A stretch of 53,703 bases of DNA from an uncultured Eubacteriales bacterium (GCA_902799465.1 CADCAS010000040.1:10924-64626); one strand, 5' to 3'. Numbered from the stretch's first letter, positions 1-8,989 are shown. Notes: a model not told the origin generated them from the sequence alone. Program-made: numbers and translations.

Positions 1-50
1 CTCCCCTTCCAGGGGAGCTGTCAGCCGTTAGGCTGACTGAGAGGTCGTCC
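1..50. repeat. Right half of a type-A palindromic repeat
   Basis: This is the end arm of the palindromic family called type A here: a CTCCCC..GGGGAG hairpin, then a CAGCC..GGCTG hairpin, then the terminal GACTGAGAGGTCGT. Complete copies with both arms lie at 8710-8834 and 22034-22166. The other arm lies outside the window. Confidence 0.8.
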
Positions 51-127
51 CCCGCAGCCTGCCAAATCTCTGTTTGTCACAGGACTGAACAGTTACAATC
101 GGGCGCAAGTTTCAAGGGGAATCGGGC

Positions 128-1093
128 ATGACCTTACAGCAATTGAATTACATCATCACCATATCCGAGACCGGGTCCATCAACAAGGCGGCGGAACGGC
201 TCTACGTGTCCCAGCCGTCGCTGACCAGCGCCATCAAGGAGCTGGAGCGCGAGCTGGGGATCGTGCTTTTCAACCGCAGCGGCAAGGGCGTGACCCTCAC
301 CGCCGACGGCATGGACTTTCTGCCCTATGCCCGACAGGTCTATGGCCAGTATCTGGTGCTGATGGAGAAGTACGGGCGCGGCGGCGAGCGGCGGCAGAAG
401 TTCGGCGTGTCCTGCCAGCACTATTCCTTCGCTGTCAAGGCCTTCGTGGAGATGGCCAAGGCCTACGACATGGCCAAGTACGAGTTCGCCATCCGCGAGA
501 CCCGCACGCTGGACGTCATCCGCGACGTGGCCCAGCTCCACAGCGAGATCGGCATACTGTATCTGAGCGACTTCAACCGCAAGGCCATACTGAAGCTGCT
601 GTCCTCCAACGGCCTGTCCTTCCACCACCTCATCGACTGCAACGCCTACGTCTACCTCTGGAAGGGCCACCCCCTGGCCGGCCGGGAGTCCATCAGCCTG
701 AAGGATCTGGAGCCCTACCCCTGCCTGTCCTTCGAGCAGGGCGACGCCTCCTCCTTCTACTTCGCCGAGGAGATCCTCTCCACCAACGACTACCCCCGCA
801 GCATCAAGACCTGCGACCGCGCCACCAACCTCAACCTCATGATGGGCTTAAACGGCTATACCCTCTGCTCCGGCATCATCTGCGAGGAGCTCAACGGCTC
901 CGACTACATCGCCATCCCCTATGAGCCCGACGGAAACAACCCCAACAGCGTCATGGACGTGGGCTATATCGTCAAAAACAACGCCATCCTCAGCAGTCTC
1001 GGGCAGCGTTACCTGGAGGAGATCAGGAGCTATCTGGGGGTGGAGGAGAAGGATGCCAGGGAAAAGGCAACAGGGAAAAGGGAAAAGGAATAA
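128..1093 (+). CDS. LysR-family transcriptional regulator
   Basis: A DNA-binding regulator of 321 residues. Residues 1-60 form the LysR winged helix-turn-helix, with the hallmark ETGSINKAAERLYVSQPS segment at about residues 14-31. Residues from about 90 onward look like the periplasmic-binding-type effector domain. The ATG at 128 follows an AAGGGG box. The ligand and target genes cannot be told; no divergent partner is visible because the window starts just upstream. The last ten or so residues (ATGKREKE) are translated from a heptanucleotide repeat array, which also supplies the TAA stop, so the natural C-terminus was probably shorter. Confidence 0.9.
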   Translation: MTLQQLNYIITISETGSINKAAERLYVSQPSLTSAIKELERELGIVLFNRSGKGVTLTADGMDFLPYARQVYGQYLVLMEKYGRGGERRQKFGVSCQHYSFAVKAFVEMAKAYDMAKYEFAIRETRTLDVIRDVAQLHSEIGILYLSDFNRKAILKLLSSNGLSFHHLIDCNAYVYLWKGHPLAGRESISLKDLEPYPCLSFEQGDASSFYFAEEILSTNDYPRSIKTCDRATNLNLMMGLNGYTLCSGIICEELNGSDYIAIPYEPDGNNPNSVMDVGYIVKNNAILSSLGQRYLEEIRSYLGVEEKDAREKATGKREKE

Positions 1094-1327
1094 CGCGGTT
1101 CCGCAGGAGCAGCTGGGACTATTCATTCGTCCAGGGATGACTCCCTCAGTCAGCCTGCGGCTGACAGCTCCCTCAACTCCTTCAGTCAGCCTGCGGCTGA
1201 CAGCTCCCTCGGAGAGGGAGCCTGGACGGGGAACCCAAAAGCCTCCCTCTTTGAGGGAGGTGGGCCGCGAAGCGGGTCGGAAGGAGTCCGCGACTGAACC
1301 GTTACCAGCAGCTATTCCCTTTCCCTG
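1058..1327. repeat. Composite repeat: heptamer array, type-B core, inverted heptamer array
   Basis: The left array (GGGAAAA and GGCAACA units, 1058-1092) forms the 3' end of the LysR gene. The core at about 1125-1304 is a type-B repeat: GACTCCCTCAGTCAGCC and GGCTGACAGCTCCCTC hairpins, partly duplicated, ending in a GGAAGGAGTC arm. The right array (CTATTCCCTTTCCCT, 1312-1326) is the inverse of the left. This region fills the space up to the recA terminator. Confidence 0.75.
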
Positions 1328-1363
1328 ACAATTTCCATTCACTACCACATTCGGCGGAAACAC

Positions 1364-1400
1364 AAATCCGGCGCGCCAGAGCATCTGGCGCGCCGGATTT
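1364..1400 (-). terminator. Rho-independent terminator of recA
   Basis: A perfect 17-bp inverted repeat (1364-1380 with 1384-1400) with a 3-nt loop lies 8 nt beyond the recA stop codon. The outer AAA/TTT pairs provide the short U-tract on the minus strand. Confidence 0.85.
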
Positions 1401-1408
1401 GCGTTATA

Positions 1409-2502
<1,094 letters not shown>

Positions 2503-2543
2503 CTCTATGTCCTCCATCGTATGATTTGCGCTTTCTGGATATT

Positions 2544-2572
2544 ATTATACCAGTCTGTGAGGGGTTTGTAAA
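2544..2572 (-). promoter_or_regulatory. recA promoter
   Basis: On the minus strand, TTTACA (2567-2572) and TATAAT (2544-2549) are separated by 17 nt, with an extended TGG before the -10 box. The start codon of recA is about 40 nt downstream. Confidence 0.75.
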
Positions 2573-2573
2573 T

Positions 2574-2587
2574 CGAACATATGTTTA
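2574..2587. promoter_or_regulatory. LexA (SOS) box upstream of recA
   Basis: The plus strand reads CGAACATATGTTTA, one base from the Gram-positive LexA/DinR consensus CGAACRNRYGTTYG. It lies immediately upstream of the recA -35 box, so recA is expected to be SOS-induced. Confidence 0.8.
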
Positions 2588-2641
2588 AATTTGTTTCAGG
2601 AGGGCGAAGGGTCGGCGCTCATTTGTCATGCTGGCTGAAAT

Positions 2642-2821
2642 CAGGGAACAGGGAACAGGCAACAGGCAACAGGGAACAGGAATGGCTTGGCTGTGTAGGG
2701 GCGGCGATGCGCCGCCCGCCGGGTTGTTCATATCGCTTCGGTATCGGGGCGGGCGGCCATTGGCCGCCCCTACAGGGTGCGCGGCAGCTGCTATTAATTC
2801 CTAATTCCTCATTCCTAATTC
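2642..2821. repeat. Composite repeat with type-R1 core
   Basis: The left array holds GGGAACA and GGCAACA units (2642-2681). The core (2695-2773) starts GTAGGGGCGGCGATGCGCC and ends GGCCATTGGCCGCCCCTAC, with internal hairpins at both ends. Next come the conserved GCGCGGCAGCTGCTATT edge and a right array of inverted GGAATTA units (2796-2818). The short open frames here are not credible genes. Confidence 0.8.
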
Positions 2822-2909
2822 TCCCCGCCAAGGCCCTATTTGCGGATACTGCGGAAGGTGAATGGTAACTGTTTGATGGAAAGCGCTACAACGCACTATT
2901 TCTTACATA

Positions 2910-2951
2910 TTGCATTGGCTAACCAATTGTGTTATAATAGGATTAGCCAAT
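2910..2951 (+). promoter_or_regulatory. Promoter with an overlapping inverted-repeat operator
   Basis: TTGCAT (2910-2915) and TATAAT (2933-2938) are 17 nt apart. A 9-bp inverted repeat, ATTGGCTAA (2914-2922) and TTAGCCAAT (2943-2951), brackets the -10 box, and ATTGG..CCAAT nests inside the left half. An AAAGGAGG follows at 2955-2962. This layout suits a repressor-controlled accessory operon. It reads into the degraded ImmA/IrrE-like gene and the secreted protein gene. Confidence 0.7.
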
Positions 2952-2954
2952 CTT

Positions 2955-3249
2955 AAAGGAGGTAATTCTTCGAGCCAGGTGAATTAGCTACGGTTGAGGA
3001 CTGGATAGCAATTGACCAGCGGCGGTACAGGAATGACATTGGATTCAAATGTTACATCGCGCATGAGATAAGGCGCATTGAGCCAGGCAGCTTTTACAAT
3101 ATTGCGACTCGTTTGAGGTCCGGGAACGTTGTTAGCACAAGGTCAACAAACGCGCCGTTGAAATCCTGATGCCACTTGGGCTAAAAGTGTCGAATGAGCA
3201 TAGCAAACTTCCACCGATAATGCGGGCAAAGGATTTGATAGTGAGGTAA
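2955..3249 (+). pseudogene. Degraded ImmA/IrrE-family metallopeptidase, copy 1
   Basis: A good ribosome binding site (2955-2962) is followed by no usable start codon. The frame from 2966 reads AIDQRRYRNDIGFKCYIAHE and then IRRIEPGSFYNI, close to the HELGHxxxGSFYN region of ImmA/IrrE proteins but with HELGH reduced to HEIRR. After a frameshift near 3130-3140 another frame continues KVNKRAVEILMPLGL, matching the (R)ANKWAxxxLxP segment of the family, and stops at 3249. ImmA/IrrE enzymes cleave phage or mobile-element repressors; this copy appears dead. It ends 4 nt before the next gene, so the two were once an operon. The family call rests on motif resemblance only. Confidence 0.55.
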
Positions 3250-3253
3250 TAAT

Positions 3254-3865
3254 ATGAAGCGAGTTGTTTTGGTCGCGCTGGTTTTAATGTTATGTGTCGG
3301 AGCTTTAGCTGATAGCGGTATAGATTGGACACAATACCCGGATGATGAATTGCAAAGCACAATTGATGACCTCACCGAAATGATCAATGAAGCCCGGGCG
3401 GAGCTCGACAGCCGGAAAGTCCAGACAGTTGTGGGTATTGGAATTTCGACGCAAAAACTGTTGGATGACTTTCAGGCATATCGCAAGACTGCCAACCTAC
3501 AGCAGTATTCAACATTTCTACTGCCAAGCGAAAAAGACGCTAGTAGCGTAATCGTTCAGATCAGTGATTATTGCTGGATCAACATTCGACAGGATAATGG
3601 ACAGGTTGTCAGCTTCAACGCAATAGCACGCAGTGAAGACACGAGTCAACAAGCGGAGGCTGAGAAGATGGCCGACGCATTGATTTCATTCTGTGGGCTT
3701 CTTGCCGTATCAAACCCGGAGATTGAAATCAGCGACGCTATTGATGTATTTAATGGGCTGGTACAATCACTGGAAGAAACGACCATTGGAAATGTGACGT
3801 ATAGGTTTATAACAGCATCGACAGTTACAACGAATTATATGCTTGAAGCAAAACCGGCAAATTGA
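3254..3865 (+). CDS. Small secreted protein of unknown function, paralog 1
   Basis: A protein of 203 residues that I do not recognise. Residues 1-19 (MKRVVLVALVLMLCVGALA) form a clean signal peptide with an ALA cleavage site; no lipobox or membrane anchor follows. A short charged helix (about 25-55) resembles a coiled coil. The C-terminal part, with AIDVFNGLV and GNVTYRFIT, matches AIDYLTRIA and DGISYRIIT of the protein at 4173-4685, so they are paralogs. The ATG follows GTGAGGTAATA, directly after the ImmA/IrrE-like remnant. Composition is visibly more AT-rich than the flanking housekeeping genes, which suggests transfer. Confidence 0.75.
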   Translation: MKRVVLVALVLMLCVGALADSGIDWTQYPDDELQSTIDDLTEMINEARAELDSRKVQTVVGIGISTQKLLDDFQAYRKTANLQQYSTFLLPSEKDASSVIVQISDYCWINIRQDNGQVVSFNAIARSEDTSQQAEAEKMADALISFCGLLAVSNPEIEISDAIDVFNGLVQSLEETTIGNVTYRFITASTVTTNYMLEAKPAN

Positions 3866-4143
3866 CAAGGCGCACGCCGCACCCTATTCTTATACAAAAA
3901 CAACGCCACTTTTCGGCGGCACTGCGGGATCATTGCAAGCACAGGGTTAACAAACGTATCGCTGAAATCTTAATGCCACTCGATGAGGTACGCCAAGCGT
4001 TGCGCCGTGGATTTATGACTGTCTGGGTGCTGGCTGAATTGTTTGAAGTAACACAGGACTTCGCATAGATGGCCGTTGACATATACAAAGCGGTTTTCAT
4101 ACAGAATGCCGAAGACGAAGCAACCCAGAGGATCACCAGATGA
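3862..4143 (+). pseudogene. Degraded ImmA/IrrE-family metallopeptidase, copy 2 (C-terminal part)
   Basis: From about 3930 the frame reads HRVNKRIAEILMPLDEVRQ, then RGFMTVWVLAELFEVTQDF, which matches the C-terminal half of ImmA/IrrE proteins (ANKWA..LxP, then ELAExFxVTxDF). A TAG stop at 4066-4068 interrupts it; the same frame continues MAVDIYKAVFIQNAEDEA to TGA at 4141-4143. The N-terminal part with the zinc-binding HExxH is absent. It sits just upstream of the second secreted protein gene, as copy 1 sits upstream of the first, which points to a tandem duplication of a two-gene unit. Confidence 0.5.
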
Positions 4144-4172
4144 GACATGACAAACAGAGAGGAGTACATAAT

Positions 4173-4685
4173 ATGAACAGAAAGGGATTCCACACGAAAC
4201 GGATAATAGCTATAGCGTTGGCTATGGTTTTTATGGTTTCCGCATCCCCATGTGCGTCCGCCGCCCAGAAGAACCTTGGAGAAAAGACGGACATACTCCT
4301 TGCATACCTCGAAGGTTATTTGAAGCCGTTCGGTATCACAACTTATTCCATGGACATGACGGCGAGTGAGAAGCATAAACGCTCATTTGTGAAGCCATAC
4401 ACTGAATATTGTTCCGTATATGTTACTCAAAGAAAAGGCTATGCAACGTCATTGAAGCTGGTCATATCGGAGGATGACGGTTCAGACAAGAGGATAGATG
4501 AGCTTATGGCCTGTTTCATGGCTGGGATGATGGTTACCAATTTTAAGATTACGGCAAACGAAGCTATTGACTATCTTACCCGAATCGCGGAAGGTGAAAC
4601 CATAACGCTTGACGGGATCAGCTATCGGATAATTACAGGCAAACCATTTACAACCGTTACTTCGCTTGAAATTCTACCGCAATGA
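4173..4685 (+). CDS. Small secreted protein of unknown function, paralog 2
   Basis: A protein of 170 residues. A signal peptide covers about residues 1-31, with a positively charged start, the hydrophobic IIAIALAMVFMVSA and an ASA|AQ cleavage site. I do not recognise the family. The C-terminal third (AIDYLTRIAEGETITLDGIS, then YRIITGKPF) aligns by eye with the protein at 3254-3865. ATG 4173 is chosen because GAGAGGAG lies 8-10 nt upstream; an in-frame ATG at 4140 has no such site. A terminator follows directly. The reading frame is intact although the upstream ImmA-like partner is broken. Confidence 0.75.
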   Translation: MNRKGFHTKRIIAIALAMVFMVSASPCASAAQKNLGEKTDILLAYLEGYLKPFGITTYSMDMTASEKHKRSFVKPYTEYCSVYVTQRKGYATSLKLVISEDDGSDKRIDELMACFMAGMMVTNFKITANEAIDYLTRIAEGETITLDGISYRIITGKPFTTVTSLEILPQ

Positions 4686-4689
4686 TTTA

Positions 4690-4713
4690 GGGCGCACACT
4701 GCGCCCCTTTTTT
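4690..4713 (+). terminator. Terminator of the accessory island
   Basis: The stem GGGCGCA/TGCGCCC (4690-4696, 4700-4706) is followed by CTTTTTT, 4 nt after the stop codon of the second secreted protein gene. Confidence 0.85.
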
Positions 4714-4796
4714 CAGTGCAGGTAATATCCTGCAAAATAAGAAAAACTCCCTCGCCAGCAGTGGCACGGGGAGCATCAGACAACACGCCGATGGGC

Positions 4797-4938
4797 GTAG
4801 GGACGTCGATGCGCCGCCCGCCGGGCATTACGTTTTGTTTCGGTATTGGTCGGGCGGTTATCGCCGTCCCTACGGGGGTACGCGGCAGCCCGTCGTCCTC
4901 GTCCCCCTTTTCCCTTTTCCCTGTTGCCTTTTCCCTAT
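4797..4938. repeat. Type-R1 repeat with right heptamer array only
   Basis: The core runs from GTAGGGACGTCGATGCGCC to ATCGCCGTCCCTAC (4797-4873). It is followed by the conserved GTACGCGGCAGCC edge and an array of inverted GGGAAAA and GGCAACA units (4905-4938). I see no left array; the space to the island terminator holds nothing recognisable. Confidence 0.75.
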
Positions 4939-4993
4939 CTTCCCAAGTCCCGCCTCATCTCCGAACTGACCTGATATGATAAGCAACGACACA

Positions 4994-5030
4994 AAACCCG
5001 CCGCGCCATTGCTTCTGGCGCGGCGGGTTT
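4994..5030 (-). terminator. Rho-independent terminator of rny
   Basis: A perfect 15-bp inverted repeat (4994-5008 with 5016-5030) with a 7-nt loop, followed on the minus strand by TTTTGTGT. It lies 40 nt past the rny stop codon. Confidence 0.9.
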
Positions 5031-5070
5031 GTTGGTTTTGCGCGGCGGGAATGGGCCGGCGGCGCTGCCG

Positions 5071-6612
5071 TCATTTGGCGAATTCCACGGCGCGGGTCTC
5101 GCGGACCACGTTGACCTTGATCTGTCCGGGGTACTCCATCTCGGCCTCGATGCGCTTGACGATCTCGCGGGCGAGGATGAGGGTACCGGCGTCGTTGACG
5201 TCCTCGGGCTTGACGATCACGCGGATCTCGCGGCCCGACTGGATGGCGTAGCAGGATTCCACGCCGTCGAAGGAATTGGCGATGGATTCCAGCTTCTCCA
5301 GGCGCTTGATGTAGTTCTCCAGCGACTCGCGGCGCGCGCCGGGACGCGCGGCGGAGATGGCGTCGGCGGCCTGCACCAGCACGGCTTCGACGGACTTGGG
5401 CTCCACATCGCCGTGGTGGGCGAGAATGGCATTGACCACCAGGTCGTTCTCGCGGAACTTCTTGGCCAGATCCGCGCCGATGGTGACATGGGTGCCCTCC
5501 ACCTCGTGGTCGATGGCCTTGCCGATGTCGTGCAGCAGGCCCGCGCGCTTGGCGAGGGTCACGTCCGCGCCCAGCTCGGCTGCCATGACGCCCGCCAGAT
5601 GGCTGACCTCGATGGAGTGCCTGAGCACGTTCTGGCCATAGCTCGTGCGGTAGCGCATGCGGCCCAGCAGCTTCACCAGCTCGGGATGGATGCCGTGCAG
5701 GTTCGTCTCGAAGATGGCCTGCTCGCCGGCCTCGCGGATCTGGTTGTCCACCTCGCGGCGGGCCTTCTCCACCATTTCCTCGATGCGGGCGGGATGGATG
5801 CGGCCGTCCATGATGAGCTTCTCCAGCGCGATGCGGGCGACCTCGCGGCGCACCGGATCGAAGGCGGAGATGATGACGGCCTCCGGGGTGTCGTCGATGA
5901 TCAGATCGACGCCGGTGGCGGTCTCCAGGGTGCGGATGTTGCGCCCCTCGCGGCCGATGATGCGGCCCTTCATGTCGTCGTTGGGCAGCGCCACCACGGA
6001 CACCGTGGTCTCGGCCACGTGGTCGGCGGCGCACTTCTGGATGGCCAGGGAGACGATGTTGCGGGCCTTCTTGTCCGCCTCCTCCTTGGCCTGGGCCTCC
6101 ACCTCGCGCACCATCACGGCGGCGTCGTGGTAGGCGTCCTTCTGGATGCGGTCCACCAGGATCTGCTTGGCCTCGTCGGCGGTCATCCCGGCGATGCGCT
6201 CCAGCTCCGCCTGCTGGCGGTCGTGCATCTCCTGGGCCTCGGCCTGCAGACGGTCGGCCTCCTTGTACTTGTCGTTGAGGGCCTCTTCACGGGCTTCCAG
6301 GTTGTCCAGCTTCTTGTCAAATTGCTCCTCGCGCTGGTTGACCCTGCGCTCCAGCCGCGACACCTCGTTGCGGCGGTCACGAACTTCTTTATCAAGCTCC
6401 GACTTCAAGCGGATGATCTCTTCCTTGGCCTCCAGGACGGCTTCCTTTTTCTTTTCCTCCGCCTTGTGGGTGGCTTCCTCCAGCATGTTGGTGACGAATT
6501 CCTCGGTCTGGCCGATCTTCTTCTCCATGCCGTTCTTGCGATAAAAATATCCAGCCACCAGGCCAATAGCCAACGCAATCAGCGCAATCAATGCGACGAT
6601 TGCTCCGTTCAT
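5071..6612 (-). CDS. rny: Ribonuclease Y
   Basis: The membrane-anchored endoribonuclease that starts mRNA decay in Firmicutes. It has 513 residues, close to the usual 520. Order: transmembrane helix (about 3-24), long charged coiled coil (about 30-195), KH RNA-binding domain (about 203-270, motif [10 protein letters not shown]), and HD phosphohydrolase domain with H332 and the HD pair at 361-362 ([12 protein letters not shown]). The start at 6612 gives the membrane helix directly and has GGAGG upstream; the longer frame to 6729 would add residues not seen in the family. In relatives rny commonly lies near recA; here the accessory island separates them. Confidence 0.95.
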   Translation of the reverse strand: MNGAIVALIALIALAIGLVAGYFYRKNGMEKKIGQTEEFVTNMLEEATHKAEEKKKEAVLEAKEEIIRLKSELDKEVRDRRNEVSRLERRVNQREEQFDKKLDNLEAREEALNDKYKEADRLQAEAQEMHDRQQAELERIAGMTADEAKQILVDRIQKDAYHDAAVMVREVEAQAKEEADKKARNIVSLAIQKCAADHVAETTVSVVALPNDDMKGRIIGREGRNIRTLETATGVDLIIDDTPEAVIISAFDPVRREVARIALEKLIMDGRIHPARIEEMVEKARREVDNQIREAGEQAIFETNLHGIHPELVKLLGRMRYRTSYGQNVLRHSIEVSHLAGVMAAELGADVTLAKRAGLLHDIGKAIDHEVEGTHVTIGADLAKKFRENDLVVNAILAHHGDVEPKSVEAVLVQAADAISAARPGARRESLENYIKRLEKLESIANSFDGVESCYAIQSGREIRVIVKPEDVNDAGTLILAREIVKRIEAEMEYPGQIKVNVVRETRAVEFAK

Positions 6613-6713
6613 TCCTCTGCATACCTCCTTTTTCGTCAATATTGACAGTAATTCAATCGAATCATTGAGCCACGTATACAAAAAATATCTGTATTCTACA
6701 CGACTACAATTAT

Positions 6714-6742
6714 ATTTTACTCTCTGCAAAATATGATGTCAA
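6714..6742 (-). promoter_or_regulatory. rny promoter
   Basis: TTGACA (6737-6742) and TAAAAT (6714-6719) on the minus strand are 17 nt apart, leaving a 5' leader of about 100 nt. The leader is AT-rich and shows no riboswitch that I recognise. Confidence 0.7.
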
Positions 6743-6791
6743 GCAAAGAAATCATTACCGTATTTTTATGATTGTGGCAATTGCGGGGCGT

Positions 6792-7373
6792 TTATTTCCC
6801 CTTTCCGGCATATTGCGCGCTTCTCTTCTCCGCTTCAAACACAAAATACCCGTCGATTTCGTGGATTTTGACCCCGCCGAAGATGGCGATGAGCTTGTTT
6901 TTGTACCACTCCCGGCGCTTGACCACCAGCAGCATGCGCCCGCCCAGCTTCAGGCGGTTGAAGCCCTTTTCGATGAAGATTTTGGCCACCCGGAAGTCCG
7001 TCTGATAGGGCGGGTTGGTGAGGATCAGATCGAAGCCCGCGGCGTCCACACCGGCCAGGCCGTCGGACACCGCCCCGTGGACGCCGCCCACGCCGTTGGC
7101 CTCGGCATTCCGCCGGGCGATCGCCACCGCCGCGGGGTCGATGTCGGCCATCCAGACCCCCTCCGCGCCGCACTTTTTCGCCGCCACGATGCCCACCACG
7201 CCGCAGCCGCAGCCCAGATCCAGCACCCGCTGACCGGGCTGAAAGTCGGCGACACTCAGCATCGCCAGCGTCCCCCGGTCCACATGACTCGGGGAGAACA
7301 GGCCCGGGGCGGTCTCCAGAGCGAGGGGCACGCCCAGTACGGTCGCGTGAATCAGGTTTTTCGGTGTATTCAT
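6792..7373 (-). CDS. RsmC/YbxB-like class I SAM-dependent methyltransferase
   Basis: A protein of 193 residues, most like the RsmC/YbxB family that methylates guanines in 16S rRNA. Visible motifs are GLFSPSHVDRGT, the SAM-binding VLDLGCGCGVVGI (about residues 45-57), acidic MADIDP, and NPPY (about 114-117), typical of N-methyltransferases acting on bases. The start at 7373 follows GGGAGG at a good distance. The upstream neighbour is a short GNAT-like remnant in the same transcript. The substrate is inferred from family only. Confidence 0.8.
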   Translation of the reverse strand: MNTPKNLIHATVLGVPLALETAPGLFSPSHVDRGTLAMLSVADFQPGQRVLDLGCGCGVVGIVAAKKCGAEGVWMADIDPAAVAIARRNAEANGVGGVHGAVSDGLAGVDAAGFDLILTNPPYQTDFRVAKIFIEKGFNRLKLGGRMLLVVKRREWYKNKLIAIFGGVKIHEIDGYFVFEAEKRSAQYAGKGK

Positions 7374-7389
7374 GCTCGATCCTCCCGGA

Positions 7390-7518
7390 CTACGTGTCGA
7401 TGCGGCGCAGGTCAGAAAGCGCCATGTCCCGATAGACCAGGTCCCGCCGCTGAGCGAAGCCAAGCCAGAGCGCGCGGACCGCGTCGTAGTCCTCGATGCG
7501 CATGACGCGCACATCCAT
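7390..7518 (-). pseudogene. N-terminal remnant of a GNAT acetyltransferase
   Basis: The 42-residue frame begins MDVRVMRIEDYDAVRALWLG, the first strand and helix of many GNAT acetyltransferases (which usually continue for about 150 residues). It then runs into an unrelated tail and stops 17 nt before the methyltransferase start. No acetyl-CoA-binding motif is present. It could be a real small protein, but truncation by deletion is the simpler reading. Confidence 0.45.
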
Positions 7519-7557
7519 AAAGCACCGCTCCCTTTGCCGATCTGGGATCATGCTGTC

Positions 7558-7563
7558 ATTATA
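7558..7563 (-). promoter_or_regulatory. -10 box for the GNAT remnant and methyltransferase
   Basis: TATAAT with an extended TGG lies on the minus strand about 40 nt upstream of the remnant start. The -35 region is T-rich (TTTTTTG) and weak. Confidence 0.55.
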
Positions 7564-7638
7564 CCATCCCAAATGGCGTCCAAAAAAGAATAATTCCGTA
7601 CAAAATGGAAAAGCTATGGGTGGCATTGGAGGGATGGG

Positions 7639-8121
7639 ATGATCGTCTACATCGTCGCGCTGGCGGAGGCGGCGTTTTACCTGCTGGCGGTGCCGGTCCA
7701 CCTGGCGGTGCGGCTGGACGGGCTGACGGCGGGGGCCGGGGTGGCGCTGTTTGACGGGCGCGCCGCGCTGCGCAGGGCCGGGACAAGGCGGGAAAAAGCG
7801 GGCGGCGGTCCCGGCCTGCGCGCGGTCTGGCCGGTGTTGCGGCGGCTGCGGTTTGAGCGCGTCGAACTGACGGGGCGGGTGTCGCTGGGGGACGCGGCGG
7901 CGACGGCGCTGGCCTGCGGGCTGCTGAACGGCGCGGGGCGCTGCATGGCCGCGCGGGCGGACGCGCTCCGCGTCGAGGTGACGCCCGTGTTTTCCGACGC
8001 CCCGCGCCTCGAGCTGCGCGGTATGCTCCGCGCCAGAGCTGCGCAAATTATCCTTGCGGTCATCCGATCGAGGAAAGGAAGGATTCTATCATGGACAAGC
8101 ATCCCATCGAGAGCCTCATGA
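7639..8121 (+). CDS. DUF2953 membrane-associated protein (YtfI-like)
   Basis: A protein of 160 residues starting with a hydrophobic membrane segment (about 1-24). It carries the GRVSLGDAAATALACGLLNG stretch (about 78-97) and VEVTPVFSDAPRLELRG, both typical of DUF2953. Family members usually precede ytfJ in spore-forming Firmicutes, as here; their role is uncertain but linked to sporulation. GGAGG at 7628-7632 fits ATG 7639. The end overlaps the ytfJ start by 31 nt in another frame. Confidence 0.7.
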   Translation: MIVYIVALAEAAFYLLAVPVHLAVRLDGLTAGAGVALFDGRAALRRAGTRREKAGGGPGLRAVWPVLRRLRFERVELTGRVSLGDAAATALACGLLNGAGRCMAARADALRVEVTPVFSDAPRLELRGMLRARAAQIILAVIRSRKGRILSWTSIPSRAS

Positions 8122-8528
8122 CCACCACCATGGAGAGCCTGCGGGACATGGTGGACGTGAACACCGTCATCGGCGAGGCCATCACCACCGCCGAAGGCGC
8201 GACGCTGATCCCCATCTCCCGGGTGAGCTTCGGCTTTGTGGCGGGCGGCGGCGAGTACGGCGAGAGCCAGGCCCGCCAGAAGAGCGCCGACGCCACCGAC
8301 TCCGACATTCCCTTCGCCGGGGGCGCGGGCGCCGGGGTCACGGTGTCGCCCCTGGGCTTCCTGGTCTCCAGCGGCGAGCAGGTGCGGCTGGTGCCCGCCC
8401 AGTACTGCCAGAGCGTCGATCGCCTCATCGAGCTGATTCCCCAGGCCATGGCCGAGCTCCGCCGCGCGAAGAAGGAGTCGCAGGCGAGGGAGGAGAAATC
8501 CATCACCGTGCCGATTACGGAGGGGTAG
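8091..8528 (+). CDS. ytfJ: GerW/YtfJ family sporulation protein
   Basis: A protein of 145 residues. The family is needed for normal spore germination in Bacillus and is widespread in spore-formers. It shows HPIESLMTTTMESLRDMVDV, then VIGEAITTAEGATLIPISRVSFGF and the glycine-rich VAGGGEYG and PFAGGAGAGVTVSPLGFLV that mark YtfJ. ATG 8091 follows GGAAGGA. It is translationally linked to the DUF2953 gene. It suggests that this lineage does, or recently did, form spores. Confidence 0.9.
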   Translation: MDKHPIESLMTTTMESLRDMVDVNTVIGEAITTAEGATLIPISRVSFGFVAGGGEYGESQARQKSADATDSDIPFAGGAGAGVTVSPLGFLVSSGEQVRLVPAQYCQSVDRLIELIPQAMAELRRAKKESQAREEKSITVPITEG

Positions 8529-8533
8529 GAGAC

Positions 8534-8989
8534 GGGGGAACAGGGATTAGGGATTAGGGATTAGGAATTAGGAATTAGGAATTAGGAATTAGAAATAGCG
8601 ACTGCCGTGTACACATTCCAAGGCAACGCAGCATGAACTATCCCTGCTCCTGAAAGATGGAAAACTGCTCATTTCTGCGACTAATAGGAATATATTTAGA
8701 TCACGAGAGACGACCTCTCAGTCACGCTTCGCGTGACAGCTCCCCTGAAAGGGGAGCCAAGGCTGACGCATTGCCGTTCCTCTTGGCTCCCCTTCCAGGG
8801 GAGCTGTCAGCCGATAGGCTGACTGAGAGGTCGTCCCCCGAAGCCTGCCAATTTCCTGTTTATCCCAGCAGAAATGAGCAGATACAGAGAAGGGAAAATC
8901 AATAGCGGCCGGCGCTGTCTGATTGAAGCGCGTCAGCCGCTATTCCTGTTCCCTGTTGCCTGTTCCCTGTTCCCTGTTGCCCGTTCCCT
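8534..8989. repeat. Composite repeat with type-A core
   Basis: The left array holds GGGATTA and GGAATTA units (8534-8593), followed by AAATAGCGACTGCCGTG. The type-A core (8710-8834) is a long inverted repeat: ACGACCTCTCAGTCA..GGGGAGCCAAG against CTTGGCTCCCC..TGACTGAGAGGTCGT. The right edge is CGTCAGCCGCTATTCC, then inverted GGGAACA units (8945-8989) that form the last codons of the MATE gene. No other gene is credible here. Confidence 0.8.

Noticed and set aside
4086..4112. Shared TTCATACAGAATGC stretch between the ImmA remnant and about 48791-48804
   Set aside because: Only about 14 bases match and the context differs; too short to claim a repeat family from two copies.
5029..6645. Long plus-strand frame of 538 codons opposite rny
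   Set aside because: It is the antisense shadow of rny; the minus strand has clear RNase Y motifs and high GC leaves few stops opposite.
7512..7514. Longer start at 7514 for the methyltransferase
   Set aside because: The added 47 residues are the out-of-frame reading of the GNAT remnant, whereas 7373 has a proper ribosome binding site.
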